Below, in pieces: positions 35,453 through 46,114 of a stretch of 64,000 bases of DNA (position 1 is its first letter; every line of letters starts with the position of its first letter). The position numbers and the translations under genes were made by a program. The stretch lies in the NCBI GenBank assembly GCA_050084515.1, contig CM114271.1, positions 38,440,001-38,504,000 on the forward strand. The letters are read 5' to 3'. The DNA is from Blasia pusilla (lineage: Eukaryota > Marchantiophyta > Marchantiopsida > Blasiales). The notes below the pieces were generated by a model. It worked only from the letters and a program-made list of their open reading frames with translations. It had not been told where the DNA came from and did not search any database.

Positions 35453-35525
35453 CTTATGGTGCACTCTTGGCTCACACCTTCATCGCATCTTTGGTGCTTC
35501 TAGTGTCCGCCTCCCATCTGTCTGT
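35453..35525 (+). promoter_or_regulatory. Candidate core promoter of phytocyanin gene 1
   Basis: CTACTTAT followed by CACAC and CATCGCATC appears here, about 118 bases before the start codon. The same order of blocks occurs about 129 bases before the start of the second phytocyanin (minus strand, near 42713-42665). Conservation between the two copies at equal spacing suggests a shared promoter. In copy two the element extends to CTTATA, closer to a TATA box. Confidence 0.4.
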
Positions 35526-35572
35526 TCCACTCCATCTCAGTGATTTTTGTTTCAGCGCTCCCGGTGTCGGAG

Positions 35573-36611
35573 ATGATGAGCTCTCGCAAGCAGGGAGGAG
35601 GCAATGCACTCCGCGCGTTGGCGGTGTTGCTGTGCGTGATGGCCCTGGCCGAGTGCTCCATGGCGTCACTCGTGACGGTAGGGGGGGGAACCAAGGGTTG
35701 GACTCTCGGCTACAACTACAACTACTGGTCCAGCCACACCAGAGCCAGGCCTTTTGACAACATCTGTAAGTGGATCACTGCAGGCCGACCATGGAATTGG
35801 CTTCCAGCACTTCGCTTCTGTTTTCGTCAGTCCGAATTGAATCAAACCCTAAGCCAATCACTGACTAGTAGAACGGGTCCATCTCTCCTGCGGGTCCACG
35901 ACTTGCTACCGAAACTGTGACCTTCAGCTCATTTCTCCATGACCCATGTGCTACTGATCGACGTAGATCATCTATTCGCTTTGCATTCACGGATCCAAGC
36001 AGCTTACATTCTGGACTTAGGTTTTGTACATGCACACGTATCGTTCTCTTCTTCATCCTCAATGCTACTGACAGAGCCATGTTAGCTGCGAACTTGACCC
36101 AAAGTCGTCAGGATTCCAAAGGTAGATTTTAAGAATAGTGTGCAGCAGTGTATATATACATAATGCCACTTCTTCTTCCTCCTCTCTGTTACTGACAGTG
36201 CCATGCTATCTAGCCATGCTAGCTGCGCACATCGAGCGGAATGGTCAGTCAAGAATTCTGGACCTAGATTCTTAGGGATGCTTGGAGTTTTCTTACGTGT
36301 GTACACTTCACGTTCTTCGTCTCCCTCTCCCTTCTCTTCTTCGTCTTGCAAGCATTCTTGGGTTTGGTGGGACTGAGTGAGCTGGAAATCTGCCGGTGCT
36401 TGCAGTGTTCAAGTATGATCCCAGGTTACACAACGTGCTGATGGTCAGCAAGGCCGACTTCGACATGTGCCGGACCTCGAATCCGTGGGTCAAGTACACA
36501 TCCGGGAGGGATTACCTCAAGTTCACGAGGCCCGGAAACTACTACTTCATCTGTGGCATTCCCAAGCACTGCGCCGCAGGAATGAAGGTGGCTATCAATG
36601 TCAGTTGGTAA
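35573..36611 (+). CDS. Phytocyanin (secreted blue-copper protein), two exons
   Basis: Exons are 35573-35765 and 36406-36611, with a 640-base GT-AG intron in phase 1 that splits the Leu codon in DNILFKY. The product is 132 residues if the first of two adjacent ATGs is used. Residues 3-30 form a signal peptide (basic start, then ALAVLLCVMALA). The mature part starts near LVTVGGGTKGW. The copper site is complete: His73, Cys114, His119 and Met124, the last three in FICGIPKHCAAGMK. Cys86 and Cys120 can form the fold's disulfide. The Met ligand and the absence of a Pro/Ser-rich tail or GPI-anchor signal point to the plantacyanin (basic blue protein, chemocyanin) subtype rather than stellacyanin or early-nodulin-like proteins. 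Such proteins are secreted to the cell wall and handle electrons or act in pollen and cell-wall signalling. No breaks seen. A pyrimidine-rich TTTTTGTTTCAG just upstream (35545-35555) could be the 3' end of a leader intron. Confidence 0.92.
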
Positions 36612-37665
36612 TTAAGCTCACTCTTCACCCAACATGACACTATGTAATAACATGCACGTCACAAATATTCCAGCACGCAGATTCGCTGGTGATGGAGAAA
36701 AACGAACTGGCCCAGGAGTCCATCGTAATTGAGAATCTGCTTGGAACTACGACGTCTATCGATCGATGGATGCTGAGTTTTCTCAAATACTAGAGGCTTT
36801 CGAGAATAAATTAGGTGAAGTCGATCGAGAGATCTTGGTATCACTCTGACTGGGGCCATGAACAAACTAGTAATATGTTTAAGTATAACCATTATGTATA
36901 GTCTGGAAGGCAGTGGCTTTCTCCCAGACTCTTGTTAACGTCGGTCATGTCAAATCGACGGGTTGACTGGAACATGCAGGTGACTCTCATATACGTAGCC
37001 CTGCAGCTAGAGACCTTCGCGCGCATCTTCACCTGAGTCATGCCCTCGCAGGTGACTTAGGTGTGCTGCAGCGGTAGCATCCATGTATCGTGATTATTGA
37101 ATCAATAAAATTTCTGAAGCAAGACATGTGTGAACTTGTTATCCTGATAAGCTTTGTTATCATTAGTTATTACTATCATTTATCATTAATTATATATTTT
37201 TATATATATATATCGTTTTGTTCATCCAATTTATTTATTTTCACGCTAGAGAGGCCGAGTTTGATTCAACCTCCTTGGGATGCTTATGATAGATCTTTAA
37301 TGTGTGTTAATGATATCGCATCCCATAAACAATTTCGCTTCTAGAGTGCAAGCACTTTTTGATGGTTTCTCATGTGAGGAAACAAGTGGTTCCCAGAGCG
37401 CATAAAAGTCACATGCTTAAATCTCACACTCGAATATTCATAAGGAGTTCTCTAGAGTAATCCATGCACCACTAAGTCCACGCGAATACATACCCACTAT
37501 GGGTTGATCTCATGGACTAAAGGGAGAGGATTGACTTGGTAGTAGAGAGTGCGAGAAAGACTATAGCCAGCACCCAAGGATCATAGATTGGGGCCGTGCC
37601 AGAGATTGGGCTCTATCCTGTTGAAGAAAGTGTTAGAGGATGTGTTCATGAATCTGCAGAAATAA
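36612..37665. other. No gene recognised downstream of phytocyanin 1
   Basis: AT-rich in parts, with a TA-rich run near 37190-37212. Possible polyadenylation motifs AATAAA-like occur near 36803 and 37105. No ORF with a motif. Confidence 0.45.
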
Positions 37666-37669
37666 AAAG

Positions 37670-37895
37670 TTCCAGCCATGGTTTAATACGCAGTAGAGAT
37701 CATATATTCAAGCCATATCTTCACAAGCAGTGGAGGCCATCGATTCGAGCCATGTCTTCATACGCAGTAAAGGCCATCGATTCAAGCCATGGTTTCGTAA
37801 ACAGCAGAGACCAGGAATTCGACTCATTGTTTCATGATGCAGTGCGTTTATTCCAGCCCTTGCTCCATCAAACATATGCTTCAAGCCATGGCTGG
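37670..37895. repeat. Minisatellite, 37-bp unit, about seven copies
   Basis: Units start TTCAAGCCATG-like at 37670, 37707, 37744, 37781 and 37818 (exactly 37 apart), then at 37851 and 37880 with shortened spacing. A further isolated unit lies at about 38155. Because 37 is not a multiple of three, the 130-codon ORF through it (37596-37988) shows no protein repeat and is considered accidental. Confidence 0.88.
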
Positions 37896-38664
37896 ACGGC
37901 GGCAGATTCCCGGTCTAGGGCGTGGGAGGAAGAAGGAGAGAATCTAATACCTTCTGAGATTATGAGAGAGGCAAGAGAGGCTCCATGAATCAAGTACCAT
38001 TGTAGAATTGGTCCCATAGATTTGGATCATGGTTGCTTGACAATGCCAGCTAGAGACTTGGCAAAATCGTAGAAGCATCATGATTCAAATGAATTCTGAG
38101 ATTGAAAGAGACTATATTCACAATCACGGAGTAGTAGAAACCGTAGTTTATTACTTCGAGCCATGGCTCTATACTACCAGAGACTGGGAATCGGTGCATG
38201 AGGCAGACCTTCGACTAGGGCGAGGAAGGCTGCTTTTCTCACTATCTTACGGATACGCAGCGGATACCATGGATTACGCTTGAATGGATTCGGGGACGGA
38301 TGTGGTGGACGCCGTTGAACGGTGAGGGCGTCCAACATGCGTCCGAACCCTTTTCTCTATGAGCCGTGGAAGGTTGTTCTAGTGAAGGCCTTGGAGTTGC
38401 AACCGGGAGTGTATGCAGTCCATTTGATCTCATTTTAAGCAAGTTCTTAGCCCGGGAGTGAGAGCAAATTACACACTTTTGGTAAGTCCACAACACCCAT
38501 ATGACTACCACTAAGTGGGTCTTTAGCATCGGCGGCACCAAAAGCCCCTTTGATTTGGGCAAGTTGCAAAGCTAGGGAGATGTGTTGTCTAAAGAATCTC
38601 AAAAGTCAATGATAATCCATTGTTGGACGGGAGATGATATGCACAGTCTGTAACAAGCGAGTCA

Positions 38665-38732
38665 AACAATATACCTCAGATTAACAAGATTAACGTTCAA
38701 GGAGAGTAGGTGCACAACAATATACCTCAGAT
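38665..38732. repeat. 34-bp retrotransposon-leader insert between 17-bp direct repeats
   Basis: AACAATATACCTCAGAT occurs at 38665-38681 and exactly again at 38716-38732. The 34 bases between them match, with one mismatch over 33 bases, the gypsy leader at 17472-17504. The structure looks like a short templated insertion with a duplicated target. Confidence 0.8.
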
Positions 38733-39049
38733 GAGGTTCATTTGGAGCTCATCTCCTTAGGATTGAAGACCTTTGTTGGGATCCGTGATACAGCGCGGCT
38801 TGCATGTATTGAGCCTGGATTCTTTCTTGAATAGTGGGCTAGGAGTGATCAATAAGGAAATCACACATTTTGGGAATCCTTGTGTATATTTTCTCTTGCT
38901 GTTACACCAGTGTGTATCAAAATCATGAGTATGGTTGTTTGGATGAAGCAAGGTTGATTGCAGATTTCATCAGAGTTTATAGTGCGTATTCAACTTTATA
39001 TTGGGGTTGTCCAATCGTTCATGTGTAGAGATCTTAGGATTCATAGCTA

Positions 39050-39400
39050 GATGGATCTTAGCCATGTGTGTGCATGAAAACCGATGTATGTTGGCAACGA
39101 TGTGTATTCGCACGACATTGATGGTGCTAGATATGTGTATCTAGCATCGATGGTGCTAGATATGTATAGGATAGTAGATCATGTGAGGTACATAGTTGTT
39201 TACTATCTGGAGTTAGGGGGATCCAACTGCCAGCTATGGGGGTGGTTGTGGGGTCTTGGTGTATATGCGTGAGTGTATTTCGTTTATGTGTGGATCTATC
39301 CATATGTTGGGGAAGATGAGTTTTGTGTGGTGTGTAGATGTGACCAGCGATGTGGGTTGTGTAGCGATGTGTATCCACACGATAACTGTCACATCTTATT
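39050..39400. repeat. Dispersed repeat, copy A
   Basis: Parts of this block recur in the same orientation at about 40265-40405 (TTTCATTTATGTATGGAT, then TATGTTGGG, then GTGACCAACGAT) and around 45770-45880 (CCAATGCATGTTGG, then AATATGTATTC). It contains a short internal duplication of GATGGTGCTAGATATGT at 39119 and 39149. No coding frame persists between copies. Confidence 0.6.
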
Positions 39401-39784
39401 TTGACGTAGGTAGAGTTCTATCGCGTCGAGAGCATAGAGAGTCAACGGGTTGTTCGGGTGTAACTTCGTCTCGAGATGTTGGATGAGGTTGGCAACAGGT
39501 CTGTTGCATCGAGAACGTCGTTTATGGCGATTTCCCTATTTTGGTTTTAGTTCCCATATGACTCATTGACCAAGTCAACGATCACCCAATAACCTATGCA
39601 TGCAAGTTATCGTTGGTAGGGCTATTTTTGGGGTAAGATCCTTTTAGCTCTTCCCAAGGATATAAGAGAGTAGAGTAGATTTTTAGTCCACGGGAAGTTG
39701 ATCTGGCTTATGGGACCCCTTCTACATATGTGAAATTGACATCGCATCCGACATGGCACCTTCACATCTAGATTTGGGGTTCTC

Positions 39785-40050
39785 ACTCAGGAGTTTTGGT
39801 TTTTGTTTTTTTTGTTTTTTCTTTTGTGAAGGCCTGGAATTTTATCCAGATTTTTAACCTAGGAGCATAGTCAAGGCACACAAGGCGTTCTCTCTCTCGA
39901 ACATGGACCATCCATGCCCTAGGTAGGAGACGCCAGTGCCCTGGGGTTGAGACTCCCCCCAGTGTCCAAGGGGAGAGTTGAACCCAAGACCTCTTCAAGA
40001 GGACCTTATGTTTGTTCAGCTAACCTCTTGGTCATCTACCGCTTGATGAG
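39785..40050 (-). mobile_element. tRNA-derived SINE-like element with A-rich tail
   Basis: On the minus strand, a tRNA-like head carries a possible A box (TAGATGACCAAGAGG, complement of 40024-40038). It is followed about 40 bases later by a canonical B box GGTTCAACTCT (complement of 39973-39983). A body of about 140 bases follows, then an A-rich tail (the T-rich plus strand at 39794-39827). This is the layout of plant SINEs transcribed by RNA polymerase III and moved by LINE enzymes. A diverged partial copy of the body is at about 25145-25260. A GA microsatellite abuts the 5' end. No target-site duplication was confirmed. Confidence 0.6.
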
Positions 40051-40059
40051 AGAGAGAGA

Positions 40060-41900
40060 GAGAGAGATGGATTTCTGAAGCCATCTTTCTCATGTTGAGC
40101 CTTAGGAGCACCTCTCTTGCATGTACGTATCTGGGTGTGTGTAAGAGTTAGGGTGCTAGCGTCCGGATTCCATCATAGCAGAGGGTGGATGTGATTCGAT
40201 ATGCCTATGTAGATTCATGAATGGAGTTTTAGGCCGGATGAATCATTTTTTAACTCAAATTTTGTTGTGGGATCTCGACGTACATGAATGAATATATTTC
40301 ATTTATGTATGGATTTACCCGTATGTTGGGTAAGATCGATAATGTGTAATGTGACCAACGATATGAGTTGTATAAAGATGCGAATGCACACGACAAATGT
40401 GAGAAAATGTGATTTTATTGATTTTGTTAAAATTGGTATTAATAATTCTAGAACTATTATCATTTATGCAAATAAGATTAGAAACATTAAACTTGCTTAT
40501 AATCCTATGTCCCATGCTTGAAGATGATATGGGCCTCTACATGCTTTCTTCGAGTGATTGTGCATCTAGGTGCACAAGTATTTTGTTAAGAGAAAAATGT
40601 TTGAATGAGATATGGATTTTGTCTAAACATGTAAAAATTAACTAGTTTTGAATAGCTTTAAAAAAATATTATTTGGAGATAAATTTGAAATGCTTAAACA
40701 CGAGTTTAACGTAAAAGATATGGATAAGCTTACGAAGAGTATCAAAGATTGGGTATGAAAATTTTCACTGGAAATTGAATTTAGGGTTAAGGATGTTTGA
40801 GGTTCATCCTAGCGGGCCCAATTGGCACACGAATTTCTCACACTTAATTTTCTATCTATGATACATGTTACTTACTGCGCGACATTGTGGAAATATTCTG
40901 ACCATTGTCTCACTATGTTGTATAAATTTGCGATGTAAAGACCTCTTGTCTGCTTATTATCGGCCTTTTGTGGACGTTCGGTGCTATATTCTCTAGAATT
41001 TGATGTGTAGCTGTCGATACTTTTCATTTTATCAGCTTCTACCATACCATTTTCAGAGCGTTGACAGGCAGAACGCAGAGAATGGCAATTTTGGTCGTCT
41101 GAATAATTGGACATTCGCAAATGAATTATTGAACTGATGGATGGGAGTAGATTTTACGTTACTGTTTTCATAAGCCATGTAACATTGTTCACATCGGATT
41201 TGCATGGGGTTGGGATGTGTAATGTTCTTCTCACTGTATTCAGTTTCTTACATTCAAAGTTTGAATTTTTTCGGTGCTCTTCTCCCTTCCTTCGTCACCC
41301 TAAGAGATTATCCACATCATGAATTATTCACAAAAATATGATTGGGGAGAGTGTGAATGACAACGCACGGGTGTTCTACTCAATGCTCCGATAACGCTGG
41401 CTTTGAAAAGAATTCTTGTATACAAAAGAGCTCGGAGATAGGACAGTTTTGTTCAGACACGGTACACGGCACCGCTAGAAGCTACGTTCGATAGAAACGA
41501 TTCTCTAGAGTTTATGGCCATCTTCCCAAGCTCAGGCGATGGATCGAGATCTCTACCTCCGAACGAAAGCACACACACAAACCTATGAAAGAGAACACCT
41601 CGAGCTTCCACGGCTGAAACGACGTTTATGATACATATTCTTCAGCAGGGACACTTCCATATCTACGCCTGCATCCGACCAAAGCTTACCTCCATGACAT
41701 TCAGCTAATTCGACAAGCTGCACGGCCCCTGTTTTCAACCTCAGTCGATTGAGCACACCCATCTCGCAGCTCCTCGCACTACAGGGAACCACGGACGCCA
41801 ATCGACCACCTCCGTCACCAGAGGAACAGCGCAGACCAGTCACCTTACACGTGCTCACTTAAGTGCACGCGTTCAGGACAACTGCTCGTGACCAGGTCAC
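40060..41900. other. No gene recognised; contains dispersed repeat copy B
   Basis: Copy B of the dispersed repeat is at about 40265-40405. The remainder is AT-rich, with short ORFs lacking motifs (for example 40409-40645 +, 41583-41858 -). Confidence 0.45.
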
Positions 41901-41902
41901 CT

Positions 41903-42579
41903 TCACTTCACTTTCAGTGCAACCTTCATCCCTTGAGAGCAGTGGTTCGGAACTCCACAGATGAAGTAGTACACTCCGGGCTTCGTGAACTTGAGGCGGT
42001 CCTTCCCGGATGAGTATTTGGCCAAGGGATTAGAGGTCTTGCACGAATAGTAGTTGGCCTTGCTCACCATGAGCACGTTATGATCCCTGGCGTCATACTT
42101 GAAGACTGCATGGCACACCAAACACACACAGACACAGTACAACCGTAAGCACTCTATCAGTGGGAGCGCATATAGACAGGGCTACGACGACTGAGCTGCG
42201 GGAGATGTTCGAGAGAATTATTCATCAGTACCGTCATGCACATACAGTCAACGAGACAACTGCAGCTACATATGGTCGGCAGTGCCTGCCAATTCGTGGA
42301 AGGAACCTTCGGATCGGACGCAGCCCAATTCGCTAACGATCGACACCGTGACGAGGGTTGACGAGCGGAGTGATCGAATGACTTTGACTTACGGATGTTG
42401 TCGTTGGTCCTGATATTGGCGCGCGTGGACCAGACCTTGTAGTTGAAACCGAGAATCCAACCCTTGCCTCCTCCGACCGTCACGAGAGCTGCCAGGGTGC
42501 AGTCCGCCATCGCCATCACGCACAGCAGCAGAGCCACGCAGCGGATGGCATTGCTTCTTCCCTGGCCGCGGCTTCCCAT
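41903..42579 (-). CDS. Phytocyanin (secreted blue-copper protein), second copy, two exons
   Basis: Minus-strand exons are 42579-42393 and 42105-41903, with a 287-base GT-AG intron at the same Ile-Leu-Phe-Lys-Tyr position and in the same phase 1 as the first gene. The product has 129 residues. The signal peptide is in residues 1-30 (hydrophobic core CVALLLCVMAMA), and the mature region begins near LVTVGGGKGW. Copper ligands His71, Cys112, His117 and Met122 (FICGVPNHCSQGMK) and the disulfide pair Cys84/Cys118 are all present. It ends MKVALKVK without a GPI or arabinogalactan tail, so plantacyanin type. It is highly similar to the 35.6-kb gene but clearly diverged, with a shorter intron. The two genes converge. 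The frame continues upstream of the chosen ATG to 42999, but the signal-peptide position and the paralogue support the start at 42579. Confidence 0.92.
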
Positions 42580-42664
42580 GGCTACCGACGTGTAGAGGAA
42601 GACGGAGAGATCGGACTCTGGAGGCGGAAAAGTGAGGAAATGTGGACGAAGGGAGTACGTAGAG

Positions 42665-42713
42665 AGTGAGCTGAGGATGCGATGGGATGTGTGCAGCAAG
42701 AAGGAGGTATAAG
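42665..42713 (-). promoter_or_regulatory. Candidate core promoter of phytocyanin gene 2
   Basis: CTACTTATACCTCC on the minus strand (TATAAG at 42708-42713 on plus) lies about 129 bases before the ATG and is followed by CACACATCCCATCGCATC. The same blocks precede the first phytocyanin. Just upstream, the CCATATGG palindrome is unmatched in copy one. Confidence 0.4.
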
Positions 42714-42719
42714 TAGTGG

Positions 42720-44590
42720 TGTCCGGACCATATGGGTCCAGCAGCCGCTGATTGCTTCCTCCGATCCCGCGCGGGATGGGGAAGAGTCGTGAGTGTCGTG
42801 ATGGGCGCCGGTAACAATTGGATGTTGCGTTCACGGCGCGCAGTATGCTCTCGGAGTTCGGCGTTCGACCTTCGTCGATCCATTGGTCTGACTCGAGTCT
42901 TGACTCTCGATAGTCGGATGGTGTCGGCGCGGGAACCTCACAAGCGAGTCGCAAGAGACCGGTTTTCGAAGAAGATCCATCTTTGTGGCGATCACTCACG
43001 TCGGTAGAGGACCCAGCGACTGGAGCCCTCGATTGCCAGAGATCGACCGCTTCTCCGGTACGCGCAGGTCCACGAAGGGACGTTGATGCGATGCAATGGC
43101 CACGAAAGGGTTGGCCTCATCAATTCGTGACGTTGACCGGCTTGTGCTGAGCACCCACTCGAATGTTGACATGCTTTACAATTTCATTGTGCGGCGGCTC
43201 ATGCATGGCCGCACAATCAACAACAACAATCATGCCTGGAGCTCCCTCCTTGGAGACTTGGACCTATACGTATAATTCAGCCCCAAGTTACCTCCTTGGG
43301 TTGGTAGCTCCTTGGACCCAAGATCCCTCTTTGGGCTTCGGAAGTCGGACGTGGTTCCTCAATTAGCCCTCACCCTCTACGTACAGTACCTTTCTTTTCG
43401 TTCCGCCCGGATGACAAAATAACGTGCGGCGGCGGCCCGGATCGTGACAATGTAGTCCGCGACTACCGACGGTTGTCAGCGTTATACGGGCTGCTGCCGC
43501 TGCACATGAATGCATTTTGCCACGGTATCATTAGGATAGGCATTTGCATTTATCATGACTATGGTTCTTTTCAGAAGTCGGTGGTTTCGGCCGGGAAATT
43601 TGGGGTTGCTTTCTGAAGAAGATAAGATTTTTTTTCTTTATTAAGGAATTCGTTTTGAATTTTCAGTAATTTCGTGTGTATTACTAGCATATACGGCACT
43701 TACAAGTTCTTCATGTCTTTTTAACCTCTCCACTTGTTTTAAATACATGTTTGATAATTATTTTCTCTCCCCATCCGTCTCAAAGGTAGTTGGGCTGGTC
43801 TTGTGTTTACCCTACGATCACTCTCTCTAGTCTCTACGAGAGGGTCTATCTATTCCTCTTGGTAGAGAGAGGGATCATTTTGATTATATATCTCCCTTTT
43901 CCATAGAAGAGAGTGGGGTTCTTTCATCTCCATAATTTTCTCCATCATCCATTCAAGTCTTATAGTTATCTTGAGTTTGGATAACTCTTATAGTTTCTAA
44001 GTTTTGTAGAATGATGGATCAAAAAGTGACATATGAACAAGTCATGTAAGAACTATGATGGGATTACTACTCTTGCTAGAGGGAGTAATCCCTCCAACTT
44101 TGTACTTTCCCTCTCTCTCCCTCCCCATACTCTTGATATAATGAAGGGTTCTTTCACCAGCCACCCTCCCTTTCCTCGCCCCATCGACATCATTATCATT
44201 CTCTATCCTCTTTGTAATTCTATTCTTTGAGAGATTAGAAATGATTCATCACTTCCCTCTCTGTCAATCCCTTATCATTAACAATACTCCCCTCCCCTCA
44301 CCTATCTTATATGCCGATCGAAGTCGATCCCTCCATAGAGGATATATAAGAATTGAGTTGGGGGCTTAAAGATAGATTATCTCCCTCTACAAGGATACTT
44401 TCTATATCTCTGTAGAGGGATAGAGAAATTTGATTGATATCCCTTCATTTCCAAAAGAATGGAGATGGCAAAAGGAAAGTGGATCCATTCCTCCTCTCCA
44501 ACCATTTGGTGTTCCCCTATTTCCCCTTACCTAACCTATTGAAAATTTCATCCTTATCTCTACTTACCCTTCCCATCGAAAATATAGATT
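42720..44590. other. No gene recognised; CG-rich then AT-rich
   Basis: CG dinucleotides are common to about 43520, continuing the phytocyanin island. After that the sequence turns AT-rich, with repeated CTCTACGAGAGGG-like pyrimidine blocks near 43.8-44.5 kb. No gene. Confidence 0.45.
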
Positions 44591-44599
44591 TTTTAGATT

Positions 44600-45570
44600 C
44601 AAGATGAATTACATTTCTTCCATTAGGGATAAAACTTCAATATGATAGTTCCTCAAAGTTTTGTGCAATAAGCCCATCTCTCCAGAAACCATAAAATCAT
44701 AAGTTGGTTTCTTATACGGCTATTAGACCTTTTTAAGAGATAACACATGTGAGATTTTTCTATTGAATAATTTTCTTCCATTGGGGATAAAACTTCATAA
44801 TATAATTTCTTCCATTAATTTCTAATCGTCCTCCAATTTCTTCAAATTAGACCAATCCCTCCCAAAATCATAAACTCATAGTCATGATACAATGATCATA
44901 CCCTTTTAAAAAATAATGTCTCGTAAGATTCTTCACATAACTTTCTTGTTCCTAGAAGACTCTAAGTTAGTGGTGAAATTAGCTTCATGTAAGTCTACTG
45001 TTTCTCAAAGTTTGATGTAAAATTACTATCCCTCCCAAAACCATAAATTCAAAAGATGATATGAGATAAGAGGACTATACCTTCTTAACCAATAGTTTCT
45101 TTATGATTTTTAAAAATTGAATATCATAATCCTCTAAGTGTTGAAATTTTTGGTAAGCTTAGTTATATTTAAAATAATATTCCTCAAATTTTCATACAAT
45201 CCTCCCCTTTATCACCAAAAAAATCACTTGGTGATTTACTCTAGGGCGATCATACCTATAAAAAATCCTATATGATTTTTTGATTGAATAATTTCCTTCC
45301 ATTGGGGATGAAACTTGATAGTATGATTACTTACATTGATGAATATTATTTCTAAAAGTTTCATGCAATATGTCCATCCCTCCAAAAACCTCAAATTTTT
45401 AAGGCAATTTGTGATATGATGGCGATAAGTCCATTTTGCATAAACTTCTCCTCCATGACTTTTCACTTCAAACATTTTCCTCCCTTGGGTTTCCGACATA
45501 GTAGTAGTATTATTTGAATGCAATTCTAGTATCTCTCAAAGTCTCTTGGCCACGTTTATGATTTCTTGAG
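44600..45570. repeat. Degenerate tandem array, about 170-bp period, about six copies
   Basis: A block like TTCTTCCATTGGGGATAAAA occurs at about 44615, 44773, 44943 (weak), 45117 (weak), 45293 and 45476. Between them come TCAAAGTTT, then ATCCCTCCCAAAACCATAAA, then GATTTTTCTATTGAATAA in the same order. Spacing is 158-183 bases. Sequence identity looks moderate. The 95-codon minus ORF inside it is not repeated from copy to copy. Confidence 0.65.
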
Positions 45571-45574
45571 CTCG

Positions 45575-45895
45575 CTCCCAAACCTACGTCTCTTTCTTGC
45601 AATTATGAGCATGGTGTATATGTTTATTGTTTCAAAGCCATATTGGAAAAAAATGTAGTGCTAGAAAATTGAAGGAAATACCCTTCATAGTGTTTGAAGC
45701 CAAAGTGTGATCAGGTTTATAGCTACAAAGCATATTCATATCTACACGGTTGATTTGTAATTTAATGTGTTAAATCATTCACATAAAGACATTCTAGGAT
45801 TGAAAGGACACATGGATGTTAGATATGTGTGGATGGTAACCAATGCATGTTGGTTAGCAATATGTATTCCCTTGATAGCCAAGATCTTGTCGCAA
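45575..45895. repeat. Dispersed repeat, copy C, in AT-rich sequence
   Basis: Bases about 45770-45880 share GGATGTTAGATATGTGTGGA and ACCAATGCATGTTGG-like blocks with the region at 39.0-39.2 kb. No ORF. Confidence 0.4.
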
Positions 45896-45899
45896 AATT

Positions 45900-46110
45900 C
45901 TCATATGCTTTAACTTTGGTTTTAGAGAAAAGCTATTTTGTTATCATCCCAAGTGGTGATGTCATCAAGAAATATACGCATCTACCCATCCAATGATTTG
46001 TCAATATAATCTTTGAACAACGTGAAAATACCCTCGGCACAAATTATAACTACAAGTTTAATACCATTGGTGAATCAAGCCAAGAATTCTTATAGGTCCT
46101 TCTTGGCAAT
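45900..46110 (-). pseudogene. Ty3/gypsy reverse transcriptase relic
   Basis: The minus strand reads FTNGIK, then GIFTLFKDYIDKSLDG, a stop, then MRIFLDDITTWDDNK. This follows the gypsy RT order FGLxNAP, helix, FLDDF/W around the catalytic Asp-Asp. Outside this core little is readable and stops are present. It is a short, old fragment distinct from the element at 16.5-20.6 kb. Confidence 0.4.
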
Positions 46111-46114
46111 GTAT

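Noticed and set aside
37670-37895. CRISPR-like array
   Set aside because: The 37-bp repeats are directly adjacent with no spacers, and this is eukaryotic DNA.
37596-37988. 130-codon ORF
   Set aside because: It lies across a 37-bp minisatellite, so the frame shifts with every unit and no protein repeat or motif results.
39970-40050. Functional tRNA gene
   Set aside because: A/B-box-like motifs exist, but no full cloverleaf with an acceptor stem could be formed, and an A-rich tail follows. SINE is the better call.
42157-42999. 280-codon minus ORF taken as one protein
   Set aside because: It reads through the promoter and leader of the second phytocyanin on one side and its intron on the other. 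Only 42393-42579 is coding.
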